A stretch of DNA of 64,000 bases from Enchytraeus crypticus (GCA_905160935.1 CAJHZI010000766.1:177001-241000), one strand, 5' to 3'. Numbered from the stretch's first letter, positions 1-12,747 are shown. A program made the numbers and translations. Notes: generated by a model not told the origin, from the sequence alone.

Positions 1-350
1 TATATAATAGTGAGCTATGGTCATTAACTTCAAAACAAGATATGAAATTAACATATTTCATAGAAGTCTATTAAGAAAAATACTTAAAATATATTATCCT
101 CATGTTATAAGCAAAAATAACTTATATGTCAAAACAATTGAAAAACAACAAATGAAAAAAAATGAAGTCTTGCAATCAAAATACGAAGACTAAAGTGGAT
201 AGGACATTTACTTAGGTTACCTGACAATTACTTAGGTTACCTGACAAAACACCTGTAAAACAAACTTGATTTAAGTGAAAGTAAAAAATCTCTGACAAAA
301 CAAAGAGGTTGCCAAAACAAACAAACATGGATCAAATTAGTAAATAAAGA

Positions 351-470
351 TAAAGCTGATAAAGCTAAGGTTAACGTCAGTTTCCTCACTTGAAAGCCAT
401 GTCAGTGACGGGCAAGCCCAGGATTTGAACCCTGCACATACTGATCCGCGGTCGAGTATCTTACCGACTC
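351..470 (-). repeat. tRNA-headed SINE, family A copy 1
   Basis: In reverse orientation it carries the family hallmarks: a B-box-like GGGTTCAAATCCTGGGC (here diverged), the body word GTCACTGACAT, a GAGTGAGGAAACTGACGTTA-like block and a 3' TTAGCTTT-type tail. Confidence 0.8.
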
Positions 471-922
471 AAAGATATAAATCAAGAGTTGAATATATTA
501 GATGAGAGCATCAGTGAGCTGGCTGAGTATAGAGCAAGGTGGAGTCAATTAACCTTGAAAACTACTGCAGGGTCTAGATGATAGGAAATCATTTGGGGAT
601 ATACATAAAACTGTGCCGTGTTAATGATAAGTCGAAGATTGCAATTTGAAAAAAATTATGGCAAGAGCTAATATTAATCTTAATAGTTAATAATGTAACT
701 AACTAACAGTGCAACTTGGAATTATATCTCTTAACTTCCAATTCAGATGACTTTTTAAATGTTTTGTATTGATAAAAGTAAAGTGATACCAAATGAAATC
801 ACTCACTGATCTAATTATGTGTATTAATAAATAAATGCTTCAAAAAGAAGATAAGATCCTAAATAATCACTCATGTATACCTTGAAAGAAACCTGTAATG
901 TTAGTAGCCGCAACATAATACT

Positions 923-961
923 AGTTCTTGTTCAATGTGTTGTTCACATTGAACAAGAACT
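923..961. other. Perfect inverted repeat (hairpin)
   Basis: Arms 923-939 and 945-961 are perfect 17-bp reverse complements with a 5-base loop (TTGTT). No coding context. It resembles a template-switch palindrome or a small foldback. Confidence 0.85.
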
Positions 962-1422
962 CACATTTTTAGAATTAATATAGAGTGCTCTCTATATTGA
1001 GGATAATAGTTTCTAAAGTTTTACTGCTGTCATTAAATTTATTTAGGAATTGAATAATCGTTTATTATACTATCTCATTGATGCTTTCCATGATTGAAGA
1101 TAGCAATATTGGGACTAGGATATGAGTTTAAAAGTCATCCCTATAAATGCTCTAGTTAAAGTGGAGGTGACATGGGGGAAGTTCCACTAGTTCTATTTTT
1201 GTTGAAGTCATTCCCCCGCTAGGGGCTCATATTAGATATACTAAATGCCTAGTTTGATGGAAAAGGGACCTGAAAAAGAGTGACAGTTTAATACTAGCTC
1301 TCAATTCCCACTTTAACCACAGTTGTATGTAAATGGTAAATGTTTATGCTAAGTAGGATATTTTGGTAGTGTTGATCACGTGGGGTTTGTATTTATGCTG
1401 TGTATTTTATGTATTATGTAGC

Positions 1423-4400
1423 ATGTCTACCTCATCATTCTACAGCGCTTCTGATGCTGAAACTATGCAGCAACATGCCGCTGGTCATGTTGACACCAGC
1501 AAGCTGACGTCAACTGACAGTGATCTTAACGAGGGGTTTGAGATTAGAGAGATTGCTGAGTGGATTAACTGTCACCAGTTTAAACGGGTGAGCTGTGGCT
1601 GTTCCTTAGAATGCATTGATCTTCTTTTTCGATATCAATTTAATTTTCAAACAAGGAGCTATGCCTCATAGATTACCATAGATAATTGATTATCATTTAT
1701 CATAGATATGAATTTAACGCTAGAGTTATGCCGTGTGGATGCTAGCTCATCTAGTGAGTGCAACATCTGTGAAATAAACGCTGGTTGGATGCTAGTTCAA
1801 ATTATCTTTGGTCTAAGCCTTTTTGGCTAAGCCTTTTAAAAATATCAATGTAGAGTTCAAAGACTGACCAGACTAACTTAGCAAATGGAAGGAGACTGAG
1901 TGAGTACTATATAACAAAGCTGGCAAAGCTAATGTTAACGTCAGGCTCCTCACTCGAAAGCGATGTTAGTGATGGGCGAGCCCATTATTTGAATGAAGCA
2001 CATACTGATCTGCAGTCGAATATCTTACCGACATTGCCACTGGTTCTAGCTCTAGGGTTTTTTGGTGTCAATCATAGACGATCCTTTGGAGAGGCTCTTT
2101 GATATGTGGTTAAAGAGATAGGCATAATATCTACTTAATCAGTTTAGGACAGATCATGGCTGGTGTGGGGAACTGGAACACAAATGGCTTAAATGGGACA
2201 GTCGCCTATGCAGCAGCGGTCAAATTCAGTCGATGTACCGCATTGTAGAGATATGCGATTTGTAGAGATATATGTGATTAGTAGAGATATGGAATTTGTA
2301 CAGGTGTCCCTGTGGGCCAAAAGGCTTAAGTAGCCTTGTTTAGTGAACTATAGCTTATGCTAAGAAGTGTAACCTTTAGCTTGGGAAAATGTAGCTACTG
2401 AGCTAGTACCCACTGCCTTCTTCATTTCACGCATAGTTGTCTCTTACAGAGCGTGCAATGTGCACTTGGTTTATTTGTTTTATGGTCCCAGACAAAACTT
2501 TGGTAGTTACTATTATTTTGTAAGTATAATAAATTTAAAAGATTGTATTTGACTTTATATTCATTATTCATTTAATGCTTAGGTTGCTCTGCAATTTCCA
2601 GATGAGTTACTGCCCTGCTCTGTTCCTATAACTCGTTCACTGCAGTGTCTTTGCTCTGATTCACTCTGTGTAATTCTGGCCGACACTAAATACGGCAGGT
2701 ACGTGACAGTCATTTATTTATAAAAATTGTTATTTCTGTAAGGCGCGGATACAGAAATTTTTGGTGGGGAGGGATGGTTGTCAATTGAGCACATACACAC
2801 TTACATATAAACATGCATACACACATACACACGCACATACACACACACATACACGCAAACATGTATCATTTTACATGTATATACATACATATTGTATATA
2901 CATGTGTACACATATACATGCACATACGCACATACATATACGCAAATATGAACACATATACATACAAACACCCACATGCACATGCAAATGTATAAGCACC
3001 TAAGCACACGCAGACACGAGCGGGAGCACCTGCAAGCAATCGTACTATTGTAGGCATGCTGACTATTAATAAAAATATTACACATATGCGCAAGCGTATG
3101 CAGCTCCTGAGAAATTTATAATGTCGTTTAGTGTCAGTTTCTAAACTTCTAATGATACTGTCAGGTCCAACTGGAAATCAGGAAGTTGAAGGTTTCCTGC
3201 TTTTGGAGCAACATAAGTTTTCAACCGGTTCAATTATCCAAATGATGTCACTTATTAATAAGAAGGCTGTACTACTGTAATGGTGATAGGGATCAGTAGC
3301 TGACACGTTCTGCATATAGTTGAAGATATATAATATATACTACGAAGTCTACTTTAAAGCTAAAGCATTGTAGAGAATTGCACATAACCAAAGTAATTAA
3401 AATTGATGATAAGTATATTTTATACCATATGACTTTATAACCAACTAGGCCTACATGTATGTAAGTTATGTAGCCCACCTTTTATTAACCAGCTATTTAG
3501 CCATGCAGGTATTTTTAGCATCTAATATTAATAAATATTTATACTATTGTGAAGACATCTATCTGAATTACTCTTATGACTAAATATCCTATACATGCTC
3601 TAGTAATATCGTTTAAGTGACTTAACGACCCTTACATCGCCATAATTTTAAGGTATCATAGCTCTATACTAGCCTACTACCGTATAAAGTAAAATATATG
3701 CACAGCAGTGACTGTGAAATTTGTGAATCCAACTAAATGTAAGCTCATTAGAACTTCTGTACATGTATTGACGGCGGCAACCTTTGCTTCACTGGATATC
3801 CTCACAAGGGCTGCTATTTATTCCAGCTTAGCAACTTTAGTCTTGATTTTACTTTTACACTAATGACCTCTTGTATATCATTAAGACCATTAAGAGTAAA
3901 ACAGTGGTACAAAACGTGGTACAGCATTTAACATTGGGACTAAAAAGTGGTACAGAAATTTCCGTACCTGCCGCACCGGTGCCGGCGCCTAGTCTAATAA
4001 TAAGAGGGTTAATAAAAGTAAATATAAATATATCGATCCTGACTTACAGTGCAGTCCCACATCCAGCCATGATGTTTTATAAATGATAATAAACAAATAT
4101 CTAAAATAATTAGCGTAGACAATTGTAAACTTAACGTTGTAAATTCGAAATTAAAATGAAACATTTGCACAAATCAGTACATAAGACAAACTTAAACTGA
4201 ACGAAACCTTAATTAAATAGCCTACTTAATATAGGAATTACATCTATATATTTATTGTCATTGAGTACTTCAGGCCTATGTGCTAGAAATAAAGAAAACG
4301 ATATCTTAGCTGTATTGCTAAAACTTTATAAAACAATCTAGCGACTATGGTGAATTCAAATGAAGCCAAAACTTGAATGAAAAATAGAATGAACAATCTA

Positions 4401-7400
4401 CTGACTCAAAGACTCCCAGCCAGATAGTGAGCGCCCTTAATTACGTATAAACAGATGTGTTCATTGTCTTATCACACCCTTTGAAGCCGACCTTAGGTAG
4501 ACTTCAAGTTGAAGTCGATGACCTTAATCGGCAGTTTTATAATTGGATGGAAGCAGCCTCGTAAACATTTAGACAATTTGCACTGAAACTACTACAACTG
4601 CTTCGCTGTTCTGCCGGTGTCTCAATTAAACTTTAACTTGACTTATTTAGACCACTCCTACCCCCGCCCCTCTACCAAAAACTCAAAGGATCTTAACATT
4701 TTGCAAAAGTGACTGGATTTGGGCTAGGGGGCGTTAAGAGGGTGGGATAGGTAGGTGGGGATTTGTCGATTTATTACTATTATAAAAGATAACCCACAAT
4801 AGCTAGTCGCCATGAACCGTAAAAAATCTTATCGAATCGTAAAAAATTTCGCTAGAGCCGGTGGGGGGATGCATCCCCAGCATCCCCAATTGTGTATCCG
4901 CGCCTGATTTCTGTACAGAATTTTACATTTTTAATCAAGTAGTCATTTATCTAGACTACAATTTAAAATGCATATATTTAAGGTAAGTATCAGTGCATGG
5001 AAGTTGAGTAATTTGATTTATAGTCAGTTACATCTTAGGAATACCATAATGCTATACTAGGATCTCCTAATATTAGAAAATAATATATTTGACGATTATT
5101 TGAAACTTACTTATTACAATTTTTGTTTTAATTGAACTGCTTAAGATTAATCATTTTTATAATTTAATGATTAATCAACAAATCAAAACCTCTTAATATA
5201 AATTGTGGTTCGTTAAAGTTGATAAAGCAATTGATCCGGTGCTGTGAGAGCATGACACAGTTTCCAGCGACACAGTTTTCAAAATCTAAAATAGAGTATT
5301 GAGGATCTTACTTTCTTAGAAAAGCATAAAATGAATAATGGAGATATTAAATTAGGAAATTATGTATTTTTAACTACATGTGGAATAAGGAAAGGTAAAT
5401 AGAATAAACAAATTTCAATCTGAAATGTGCATTTATATTTAACTGAAAAGATCATCTGTAGAAAGGATTAGGGGTAGACGTTGTTTAATGTGAATTAATA
5501 ATGTTCTGAATTGGAAAATTAAAATGGAAGCGCATTAACTATGTAGCAAAATAAATAAAGCTATTTAAATTAAATATATGTTGACAGATTGAGTGCCATT
5601 ATCGTCAAGTGTATTTTACAAGAAGATAAATGAATAAATTGAAATTTACACAACACATTGTAGCTTAGTTGCACTATACAGCTTGAACTTCTGCTTTTTG
5701 AGAGTACCACGCAACACTAGAAGTCCCTGATATCATCTTGGTGTTGTGATTTGTGAACCAGAAGTTAAATTTTACTGAATGATGTAGAAACTTAGCTTTT
5801 TAATTATGTTCCGCTCTTGACAAATTTGATTGTAAATATTCTTTTTTATTAAGCTTAATCTAAGCTCTATTTTATATCTTTACATTTTAAGTAAGTTTTG
5901 TAATTGGTTGACTGAATAATTGGTTGAATAACTCTCTGATTAATTGATTTGTTGATTGATTGGTTGTAGCTGCTGTGTTGATGAAGTAGCTGCCCAGCAC
6001 TACAACGTGAATGCTATCGTGCACTTTGGTCACTCCTGCCTCAGTCCTGTCAGTAGATTTCCTGTCAAGTTTGTGTTTGGTAAGAGTCATATAGACATCT
6101 GCGACTGTTGTGAGCAGATAAGACCAGCGATATCATCATCTCAGCACGTCATTCTCATCTATGATGTTGTGTATCATCACGCTGTGGGTTTGTACAGACT
6201 ATCAATTACTCCATGAATATATGACTGGAGTGTTGATCTGATTAGCATCAATAACTCCATGAATATATGAGTGGAGTGTTTATCTGATTAGCATCAATAA
6301 CTCCATGAATATATTAGTTGAGTGTTTATCTGATTAGCATCAATAACTCCATGAATATATCAGTTGAGTGTTTATCTATGATGCAGGCTACAATACATGT
6401 AGGCTTACAGTGGAAAGTAAGTTAGCTAGTCTGGACCAGAATCTATAGCAGTTCTATGTTTGAGCAGCCATTAAGCTGTTACTTTGATTAGCTGATTATA
6501 TTATGAAAATTCTCAGAAATTTATGTTTAAGGCAGCTCTCTCCAAACAAGTAGCGTTGTTGACTGTAATCTATTTATTTGTGGACCCTATGCAGAAAGGA
6601 AACATTAAAGATTTTGTAAATAATCTAGATTTTTCCTTTAGAAGCATGAATGATAAAGTTTTATTTATAATATGATTTACGTTTGAATTCATTGCGTATT
6701 GGCTATTTTGGGATATTAAGCTATAGTTTTAAATATTTTATGTAATTTTCAAGTGTGTAGTTGATGTAAAAAAAAAAAAAAAAGGGAATAAAATTGAATT
6801 TGTTCGTTGGTTTACATGCAAGTATTTTATAGATTGATTTACTATATTTTTATTGTTAAATTCTTGTATTAATATTTATTCTGCTTGATGATAACTTAAC
6901 ATAATCTAATCATTGATTGCCAACCTGATGTGTTTGTTAATGTTTCAGAGGAGCTATCGGGGAGACTTTTATCAGTGTGTCCGAATCTAATTAGATCAAA
7001 TCTAGTCATCCCTGATTCGGAGGCAACTGCGTCAAATCATTCAATGGTTGGACAGGCAACTTGCAGAAACGTGTCCAGCTGCTGTGCAGCTTCTGATGAA
7101 ACCAGTGATAAATGTTTGAAGAAAGAAATTTCTGCCACTGAATCTGAAAGTGACAGTTATTGTGCTGAATCTGAAATAAATGAGAAAGTAAATAACAATG
7201 TGCATCGATTAAATCGTGCATTCTCTTTACCGGCTGGGGTAGAACTTGAGAACTGTTCAATGTTATATATTGGTCCTGATGGACTATTTCAGACAGCTTT
7301 AATGATGACGTTCAATAAGTGTACGTTTATTACGTATGACCCTGAGCTGAGAACCGTCTCAGCTGATGCGTGGAATATGAACAGAAAGCTGATGAAGAGG

Positions 7401-10324
7401 TACTACATGGTGGAAAGAGCTCGTGATGCGGCTCGTGTAGGAATACTAATCGGCACTCTAGGAGTGAGGGACTATTTGCAAGTCATTCGCAGATTAAGTG
7501 ATCTTATTCGAAGGGCTGGCAAAAAGTGCTACAGGTTTGCTGTTGGAAAGTTAAATGAAGCCAAGCTAGCAAATTTTGCTGAGGTTTGTTAATTTCAATT
7601 TATCCTATAGTACTTAGAGACAAGTATTTGCTTTTGTTATTATTTTAATGATTTAAAGTCTTCTTTAATGTTAGAATATTACTATAATCACATGTAGCCA
7701 TTGTACTTTAGCATTTTCATTTAGGTATGATCTTGAAGCTAAAATAATCATCAATGGATTTATTTTAGTATTATATCGTGTAGCTAAATATGTTCAATAT
7801 GGTCAATTTAAAATTAATGGTTGGTCTATTTAGACCAGTTTTAATATGTAATTAAATATCAAGAAAAAAATTTAGTTATGATGAATTTAGAAATAGTTGC
7901 AAGAGCAAATCTGGGCCATGATTTTACATACTGGTGAATACAAATTGACGTAAGACATGATGTGGATATATTGATAATGTCGCTGGCTGGAGCCATTGGC
8001 GATGTCAGTAAGATATCCGATTGCGGAGCAGTATGTACGGGGTTCAAATCCCTGGTTTGACCATCACTGATAGCCTTCGAGAGATGAAACTAACGTTAAC
8101 ATCGGCTTAACGACTTCTTTTTTTAATATTTGCTGTATACAAATTGATGTAAGATTAGCGGTATACAAATTGATACAAGATTTGCTGTGTACAAATGCTA
8201 AATCACTCCTTAGCAGAGAGTCTAGACTGCCTGTACCACTTTACTATTATAATCTAATTTTAGAAGATATTTTCACAATTTAATCAAAGTCTTCATAGAT
8301 GCATTCAACGAAACTTGATGCTTTCAGATCGACGTGTTTGTGCTGATCGCGTGTCCTGAGAACAGTCTGATCGACTCGTCTGACCTGTTTAAACCAGTTG
8401 TCACTCCATTTGAGATGGAACTTGCCTGTCAACCTAACAGACAGTGGACCGGGTGCTATGAAGTGGACTTCAGGCAGCTGCTTCCAGGTCTGTGGATAGT
8501 TGCCTTTCTCAGGATAACATTCAGATTTGAGATTGTTTTGTGATTTATCAGATGGGAAAGTCAATAGGATGAGGATCAGAGATAAATTTAATGTGGTTGT
8601 ATTAAGGTTTTTATTTGAATGTTAAATGTTTTAGAGAATTACTACAGAGAACGCTTACAAGTTCTGAGATCGATGTAGAAACAGTGTATCCTAGTTGCTT
8701 AAGCCGACGAGAAATGTAGTAAATATGATGAATGGATCTTGTTTATTGGTAGGAATTGGGTTGGTCTGTTTTGGTTTACTGTGTCGCGTGCCTTAGAAAC
8801 TGAGTTACAGTTGTGCTTTTTTAAAATAAACATTTTTTCACCTCTACCTTTCGACTGAAATTTATTTACTAGTAACGTTGTAGTTGAAGAGAATCTGTAC
8901 GCAATCTAGTAACTTAATTATCTTTCTGAATGTACATAAGAGACCAGAAATTGAGTGACTTCAGTGTGAACGAATCTTCGTAACATGTAGACATATAATC
9001 TCATATTTGACTGTTCAGGTGGTGTCAGCTATAAATATACTGTTGGTATCATAACTTGTGGACATACAATCTCCTCTTTGACTGTTTAGGTGGTGTCAGC
9101 TATGAGGAAGCTGTTGGTATCTCTGAGGACGAGGTGGTGACTGACGTGTCCCTGGTGACGGGACGTCTGCGACAGATTGGTCTCTCTGCCGAGGAGTCGT
9201 CGGTTGTAAGGGACAACATCAGCGGTCCTCTCGTGCAGCAGGATGGCAGGATCGCTGTGCACAACTCTGCCGGTACGCTCTGCTTCTCCTGCTCTACTTG
9301 ATAAAGCACTCCTTGTGCTGTACTTGATAGAGCACTCCTTGTGCTGTACTTGATAGAGCACGAGGAACTTGTGCTCTATCTACTCTTGATGTACTTGATA
9401 CTCGATGCTGCTCTTTCAGTATTTTAGATCTTGTGTAATTGTTGTGTAATTTAATTCTGTTTCTGTACTATATTAGATTTATTGTTTTGGGAAAGTTTCT
9501 GAAAGTGACAACTTAATGTTCAATCACTGGAAAATAGTAATCTGAGAATAATTATTATCTGAGAATTTAAATTAACTGGGTATTTTTCATGCTTGTGGAG
9601 CTGTCGCTGAGTATTTATTTATTAATTATTTGATTTATTTATTTAGATCACCAAAAAGGGTCATTCAACCCTGTACAGTTCACAAGCAATGCAAACAAAC
9701 AAGTAAATGCAATAAGTGAACACAATTTAAATGTGAACCATGGTGAACTTAAAACGAAAATGTAAAGTAGAAATTAAAGAGTTGAAATAAATAAATTCAA
9801 AATAAAGAAAATTAAAGATAATAGGTTGGCATAATTATACATTTAAGATCAGTATCATTAATAACTATTTAATAAGTACTGACGAAGATTAATATTGAAA
9901 CAGTTAACGGAACGAGATGATCGTTAATTAGGTGGAAGGGATAGCCAGTATCTAGGGCCTTGTACAGAGATATTATTTAAGACTAGTGATCAATGAGGAT
10001 TAAGACTAGTGATCAATGAGTTTTAAGACTAGTGATCAATGAGGATTGAGGATTAAGACTAGTGATCAGTGAGGATTAAGACTAGTGATCAGTGAAGATT
10101 AAGACTAGTGATCAGTGAAGATTAAGACTAGTGATCAGTGAAGATTAAGACTAGTGATCAGTGAAGATTAAGACTAGTGATCAGTGAAGATTAAGACTAG
10201 TGATCAGTGAAGATTAAGACTAGTGATTAGTAGTGGGGATAAAGACTAGTGTTCAACCAGAATAATAATATATTGTTCATTAGTATGTACAGTTACAATA
10301 CAATCTGGACTCGACATGGGTAAA

Positions 10325-10418
<94 letters not shown>

Positions 10419-10987
10419 TATATATATATTTTAGATAATATATATATATATATAATATATATATTATATATCTATATATATATATATATAGTAAATATAA
10501 TTTCTATTGTAGTATAATATATAGTAACAATTCAAATTTCAGTGTACACATCGTTGATTTTTGTCAACACTGTGAAAATTATGAATGAATGAATTAATTA
10601 GTTTGTTTACACTGAAATTGTTCTGATTCCTGTTCAATTTGTGAAGAATAGCAAAGCGTTGGAGTAGGTTCTGTTCATACTCGAGGTCCTTGAGCAAACA
10701 ATAATCCCAGTGTTTTTAAAAAATTTTATAATTCTGCTCTAGCTTCATTTCACCATGCTATCAACAGCTTCGATTGAAAATATGTAAATAACTCTGATCA
10801 TTTTAGTGACTAATCTAACTATAAAGAGTAGGTTTGTTATCTTGATTGCGTTTCTCTATTTTCAGGTGACTTTCTTGCTGGTCGTAGTTGGCAGGGACTG
10901 GAGCCAAACCTTGGTGAGACAGCAGTGGTAGATGTGGTTGAGGGTCGAACCGGTATCGCTGCTGGATATCTGAATGAACCTAAATGA
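1423..10987 (+). CDS. DPH2: DPH2: 2-(3-amino-3-carboxypropyl)histidine synthase subunit 2
   Basis: Coding exons: 1423-1587, 2583-2698, 5970-6187, 6949-7583, 8328-8487, 9090-9272, 10866-10987. All phases join and every intron is GT-AG; the total is 532 residues (human about 489). DPH1-DPH2 is a radical-SAM-like [4Fe-4S] enzyme that transfers the 3-amino-3-carboxypropyl group of SAM to a histidine of eEF2 in the cytosol. Family marks are [10 protein letters not shown] (residue 56 on), YGSCCVDE (C95/C96), HFGHSCLSP (C117), [27 protein letters not shown] (C387) and a C-terminal SRSWQGLEP; the cysteines at about 95, 117 and 387 are the likely cluster ligands. An in-frame ATG at 1363 exists, but 1423 fits the family length better and follows a possible acceptor. 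Exon 4 carries a low-complexity Ser/Glu/Cys stretch (about 190-245) that the human protein lacks. Intron 2 is mostly a hAT element and intron 5 carries a duplicated acceptor. Confidence 0.93.
1915..2050 (-). repeat. tRNA-headed SINE, family A copy 2
   Basis: Reverse-oriented copy in DPH2 intron 1. It contains GTTAACGTCAG, a CTCACTCGAAAGCGATGT block, a diverged B box, and a head ending in GCCACTGGTTCTAG. The rest of intron 1 (1588-2582) shows nothing else recognisable. Confidence 0.8.
2732..4914. mobile_element. hAT-like non-autonomous DNA transposon in DPH2 intron 2
   Basis: The element runs from 2740 to 4906. Its terminal inverted repeats are AAGGCGCGGATACA (left) and CAGGCGCGGATACA (right, reverse complement). 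Both ends are flanked by the same 8 bases, ATTTCTGT (2732-2739 and 4907-4914). An 8-bp duplication and CAGG-type ends fit the hAT superfamily. No transposase was recognised. The interior has a CA/TA-rich microsatellite zone (about 2790-3010). It makes up most of the 3.3-kb intron; 4915-5969 shows nothing else. Confidence 0.85.
6206..6375. repeat. Tandem repeat, unit about 46 bp
   Basis: Four imperfect copies of a unit beginning ACTCCATGAATATATGA and including GAGTGTTTATCTGATTAGC, starting 18 bases into DPH2 intron 3 (6188-6948). The intron also has a 16-base A run near 6770; nothing else is recognised. Confidence 0.8.
7980..8125 (+). repeat. tRNA-headed SINE, family A copy 3
   Basis: A forward copy in DPH2 intron 4: GCTGGCTGGAGCCATTGGCG, then GTACGGGGTTCAAATCC, then ATCACTGATAG and AACTAACGTTAACATCGGCT. 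It is followed by about three tandem copies of a 27-bp unit containing TATACAAATTGATG (8128-8200). Confidence 0.8.
8980..9120 (+). repeat. Tandem duplication of splice acceptor plus exon start (DPH2 exon 6)
   Basis: Two copies 71 bp apart. Upstream copy: TTGACTGTTCAG then GTGGTGTCAGCTAT (AG at 9017-9018). Genuine copy: TTGACTGTTTAG then GTGGTGTCAGCTAT (AG at 9088-9089). Similarity extends about 30 bases upstream and about 25 bases into the exon. Using the upstream acceptor would read 22 codons to a TAG that is the genuine acceptor itself. Confidence 0.9.
9273..10865. other. DPH2 intron 6: minisatellite and TA tract
   Basis: Content in order: short repeats built on GTACTTGATAGAGCACTCC (9293-9370); a possible reversed LINE 3' end (about 9610-9830, TTTATTTATTTAGATCACC; weak); a 22-bp minisatellite with unit GATTAAGACTAGTGATCAGT (about 9975-10240, roughly 11 copies); and a TA microsatellite (10331-10490). 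Confidence 0.75.
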
Positions 10988-11202
10988 ATAACTGAAATGA
11001 ATGACACTTATCTTCTAATGCTCAGCTTAAATATGTGTGATTTGTAAATAAGAAATCTGTCATCGTCTGTCTGAATTATTTGTTGTAACAAAGCTGATCT
11101 TATATATTAAATCTCCAAAAATGGACGACCAAAATGCAGTATCATAAAATGACATACAACGACCTTTAAAATCGTTTTCTTAACAATCAGTCAGCTTCAG
11201 TA

Positions 11203-11257
11203 AAATCTGCACATCAAACAATGGTTTGATGTGCAGATTTGCGTAGTAAGTAATAAA
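11203..11257 (+). other. Perfect hairpin and polyadenylation signal downstream of DPH2
   Basis: Arms 11203-11219 and 11224-11240 are perfect 17-bp reverse complements with a 4-base loop. AATAAA lies at 11252-11257, about 265 bases after the DPH2 stop, and is the best candidate poly(A) signal. A GA tract starts near 11271, so cleavage probably falls at its edge. Confidence 0.6.
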
Positions 11258-11267
11258 TAAATACGTT

Positions 11268-11320
<53 letters not shown>

Positions 11321-12574
11321 TGTTTATTTCAGCATCAACACCAAATCTTTGACAAATACAAATAGAAATAAATATTTAAAAGAAATAAAATTAAAGAAAT
11401 ATTAAATATTCGACGTTAAATATCTTCGTCATCAGAACAAGCTCTACCTACAGTAACAATAACAACCTAAATATTTCAATAACGGTATATAATTTTTTTT
11501 ACAAATAAGCTGCCACTCTTCAATTTCGGAATTATTTCCACTCTATCAAATTTCAATCCATAGAGGCAAAGATTGTGGCGGCTGTTCCTATCACTGTTTA
11601 AGGTCAAGTAGCTTTATTGGTTGATCTTTGAGAGGAGGGCTGGAGCATAATTCCTGCTTTCAAAGTATTACAATAGCTCTATAATTAATTAAGTCAGTTG
11701 TAATATCAGATTTATTCTTAATTATGGGTACAATTACAGAAAATTAATTACAGACTATTATTTTTTGAATCTGAAATAATTAAGTTAGATAAATGACCAT
11801 ATTTCGGAAACAGATTAATTACACAATAAACTCAACTGAACATAATATGCAGAATATTATAAAAATCTAATTGTAGTTTGGGCATTTTACGATGCACGCT
11901 TTTTAGCCGTTTTGAGCCCAGGCCACTGGAGAATAAACTAACCATAAACTGCTCGTGTCGTATGAGACGACTGAGCAAAAACAGAGACAAAGGGAAACAA
12001 TATTCTCGCGCTGAAAAAATAATCAAGTCCTATAGACGTCTGAAGGCGTGATTAAGGCATAGCCTTATTCGAAGGAATTATATCGCTAAGCGATTAAATG
12101 GAACGTGAGAGGAGAATATTAGTAGATATACGTAAATTGGACGTGCCATTTGACAGAACAGAGAACGAGAGTTATGGTTCATCACTCATCAGCGATTGCT
12201 ATGAATTCTTTTAACGCTGGTAGAAAATCTAAATACGAGTTTCACTGAATATTGAGTTGGAAACGAATGATTTAGATTTAACAAATTAACAAATACTAAG
12301 AAATTTATCTAGAAATTAGAATGTACACATTGTACAATATATGTGGACATTGGAATATATAATATTATCTGTAGTTCTACTCTAGAAATTTGTTGGTCTT
12401 CTAACTCCAGTCGATGGATAGGATGCAATATAGACTATAGACTTCACAAATGGTGACAAGAGAGAGAGAAAGAAAGAGAGAGGAGCGACGATTCAGAGAA
12501 TGGCATTGCATATCGTAACCATAGAGTAATAATAAACCCGTATAACCTCCCTGGTCGTGAGGGCCTTCGACATG

Positions 12575-12650
12575 TTTCACGTGAAATCAGTCACGTGATC
12601 ACGTATCTGTCACGTGATAATTGATCGCTAGCTGCCTAAATAATCACGTG
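12575..12650. promoter_or_regulatory. Cluster of four CACGTG E-boxes
   Basis: CACGTG at 12578-12583 (inside the palindrome TTTCACGTGAAA), 12592-12597, 12611-12616 and 12645-12650. The last three are TCACGTGA, the high-affinity site of MiT/TFE, USF and Myc-type bHLH-zip factors. It sits 1.25-1.33 kb before the DNMT3 ATG. Regulatory function is inferred from spacing and density only. Confidence 0.45.
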
Positions 12651-12697
12651 ATCGTTATGTGCCTTGGACCTGACGAAGTGTTATACGTAGTACAGAG

Positions 12698-12747
<50 letters not shown>

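Larger units (their letters stand above)
1..1422. other. Upstream flank of DPH2
   Basis: No coding exon is recognised here. The stretch holds a reverse-oriented SINE (about 351-470) and a perfect 17-bp-arm hairpin (923-961). The rest is unremarkable AT-rich DNA. No TATA box or other core promoter element can be placed, so the DPH2 transcription start is unknown. The bases before the ATG at 1423 (ATTATGTAG, then C) could be a splice acceptor, so the 5' UTR may continue in an upstream exon. Confidence 0.5.

Noticed and set aside
1363-1422. Upstream in-frame ATG for DPH2
   Set aside because: It would add 20 hydrophobic residues not expected in this cytosolic protein, and a possible splice acceptor lies between it and 1423.
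2761-3093. His/Thr- and Tyr/Val-rich frames on both strands
   Set aside because: CA/TA microsatellite inside the hAT-like element.
6206-6375. Tandem repeat next to the DPH2 exon 3 donor as a donor-side exon-edge duplication
   Set aside because: The unit contains only intron sequence; none of the exon end is repeated.
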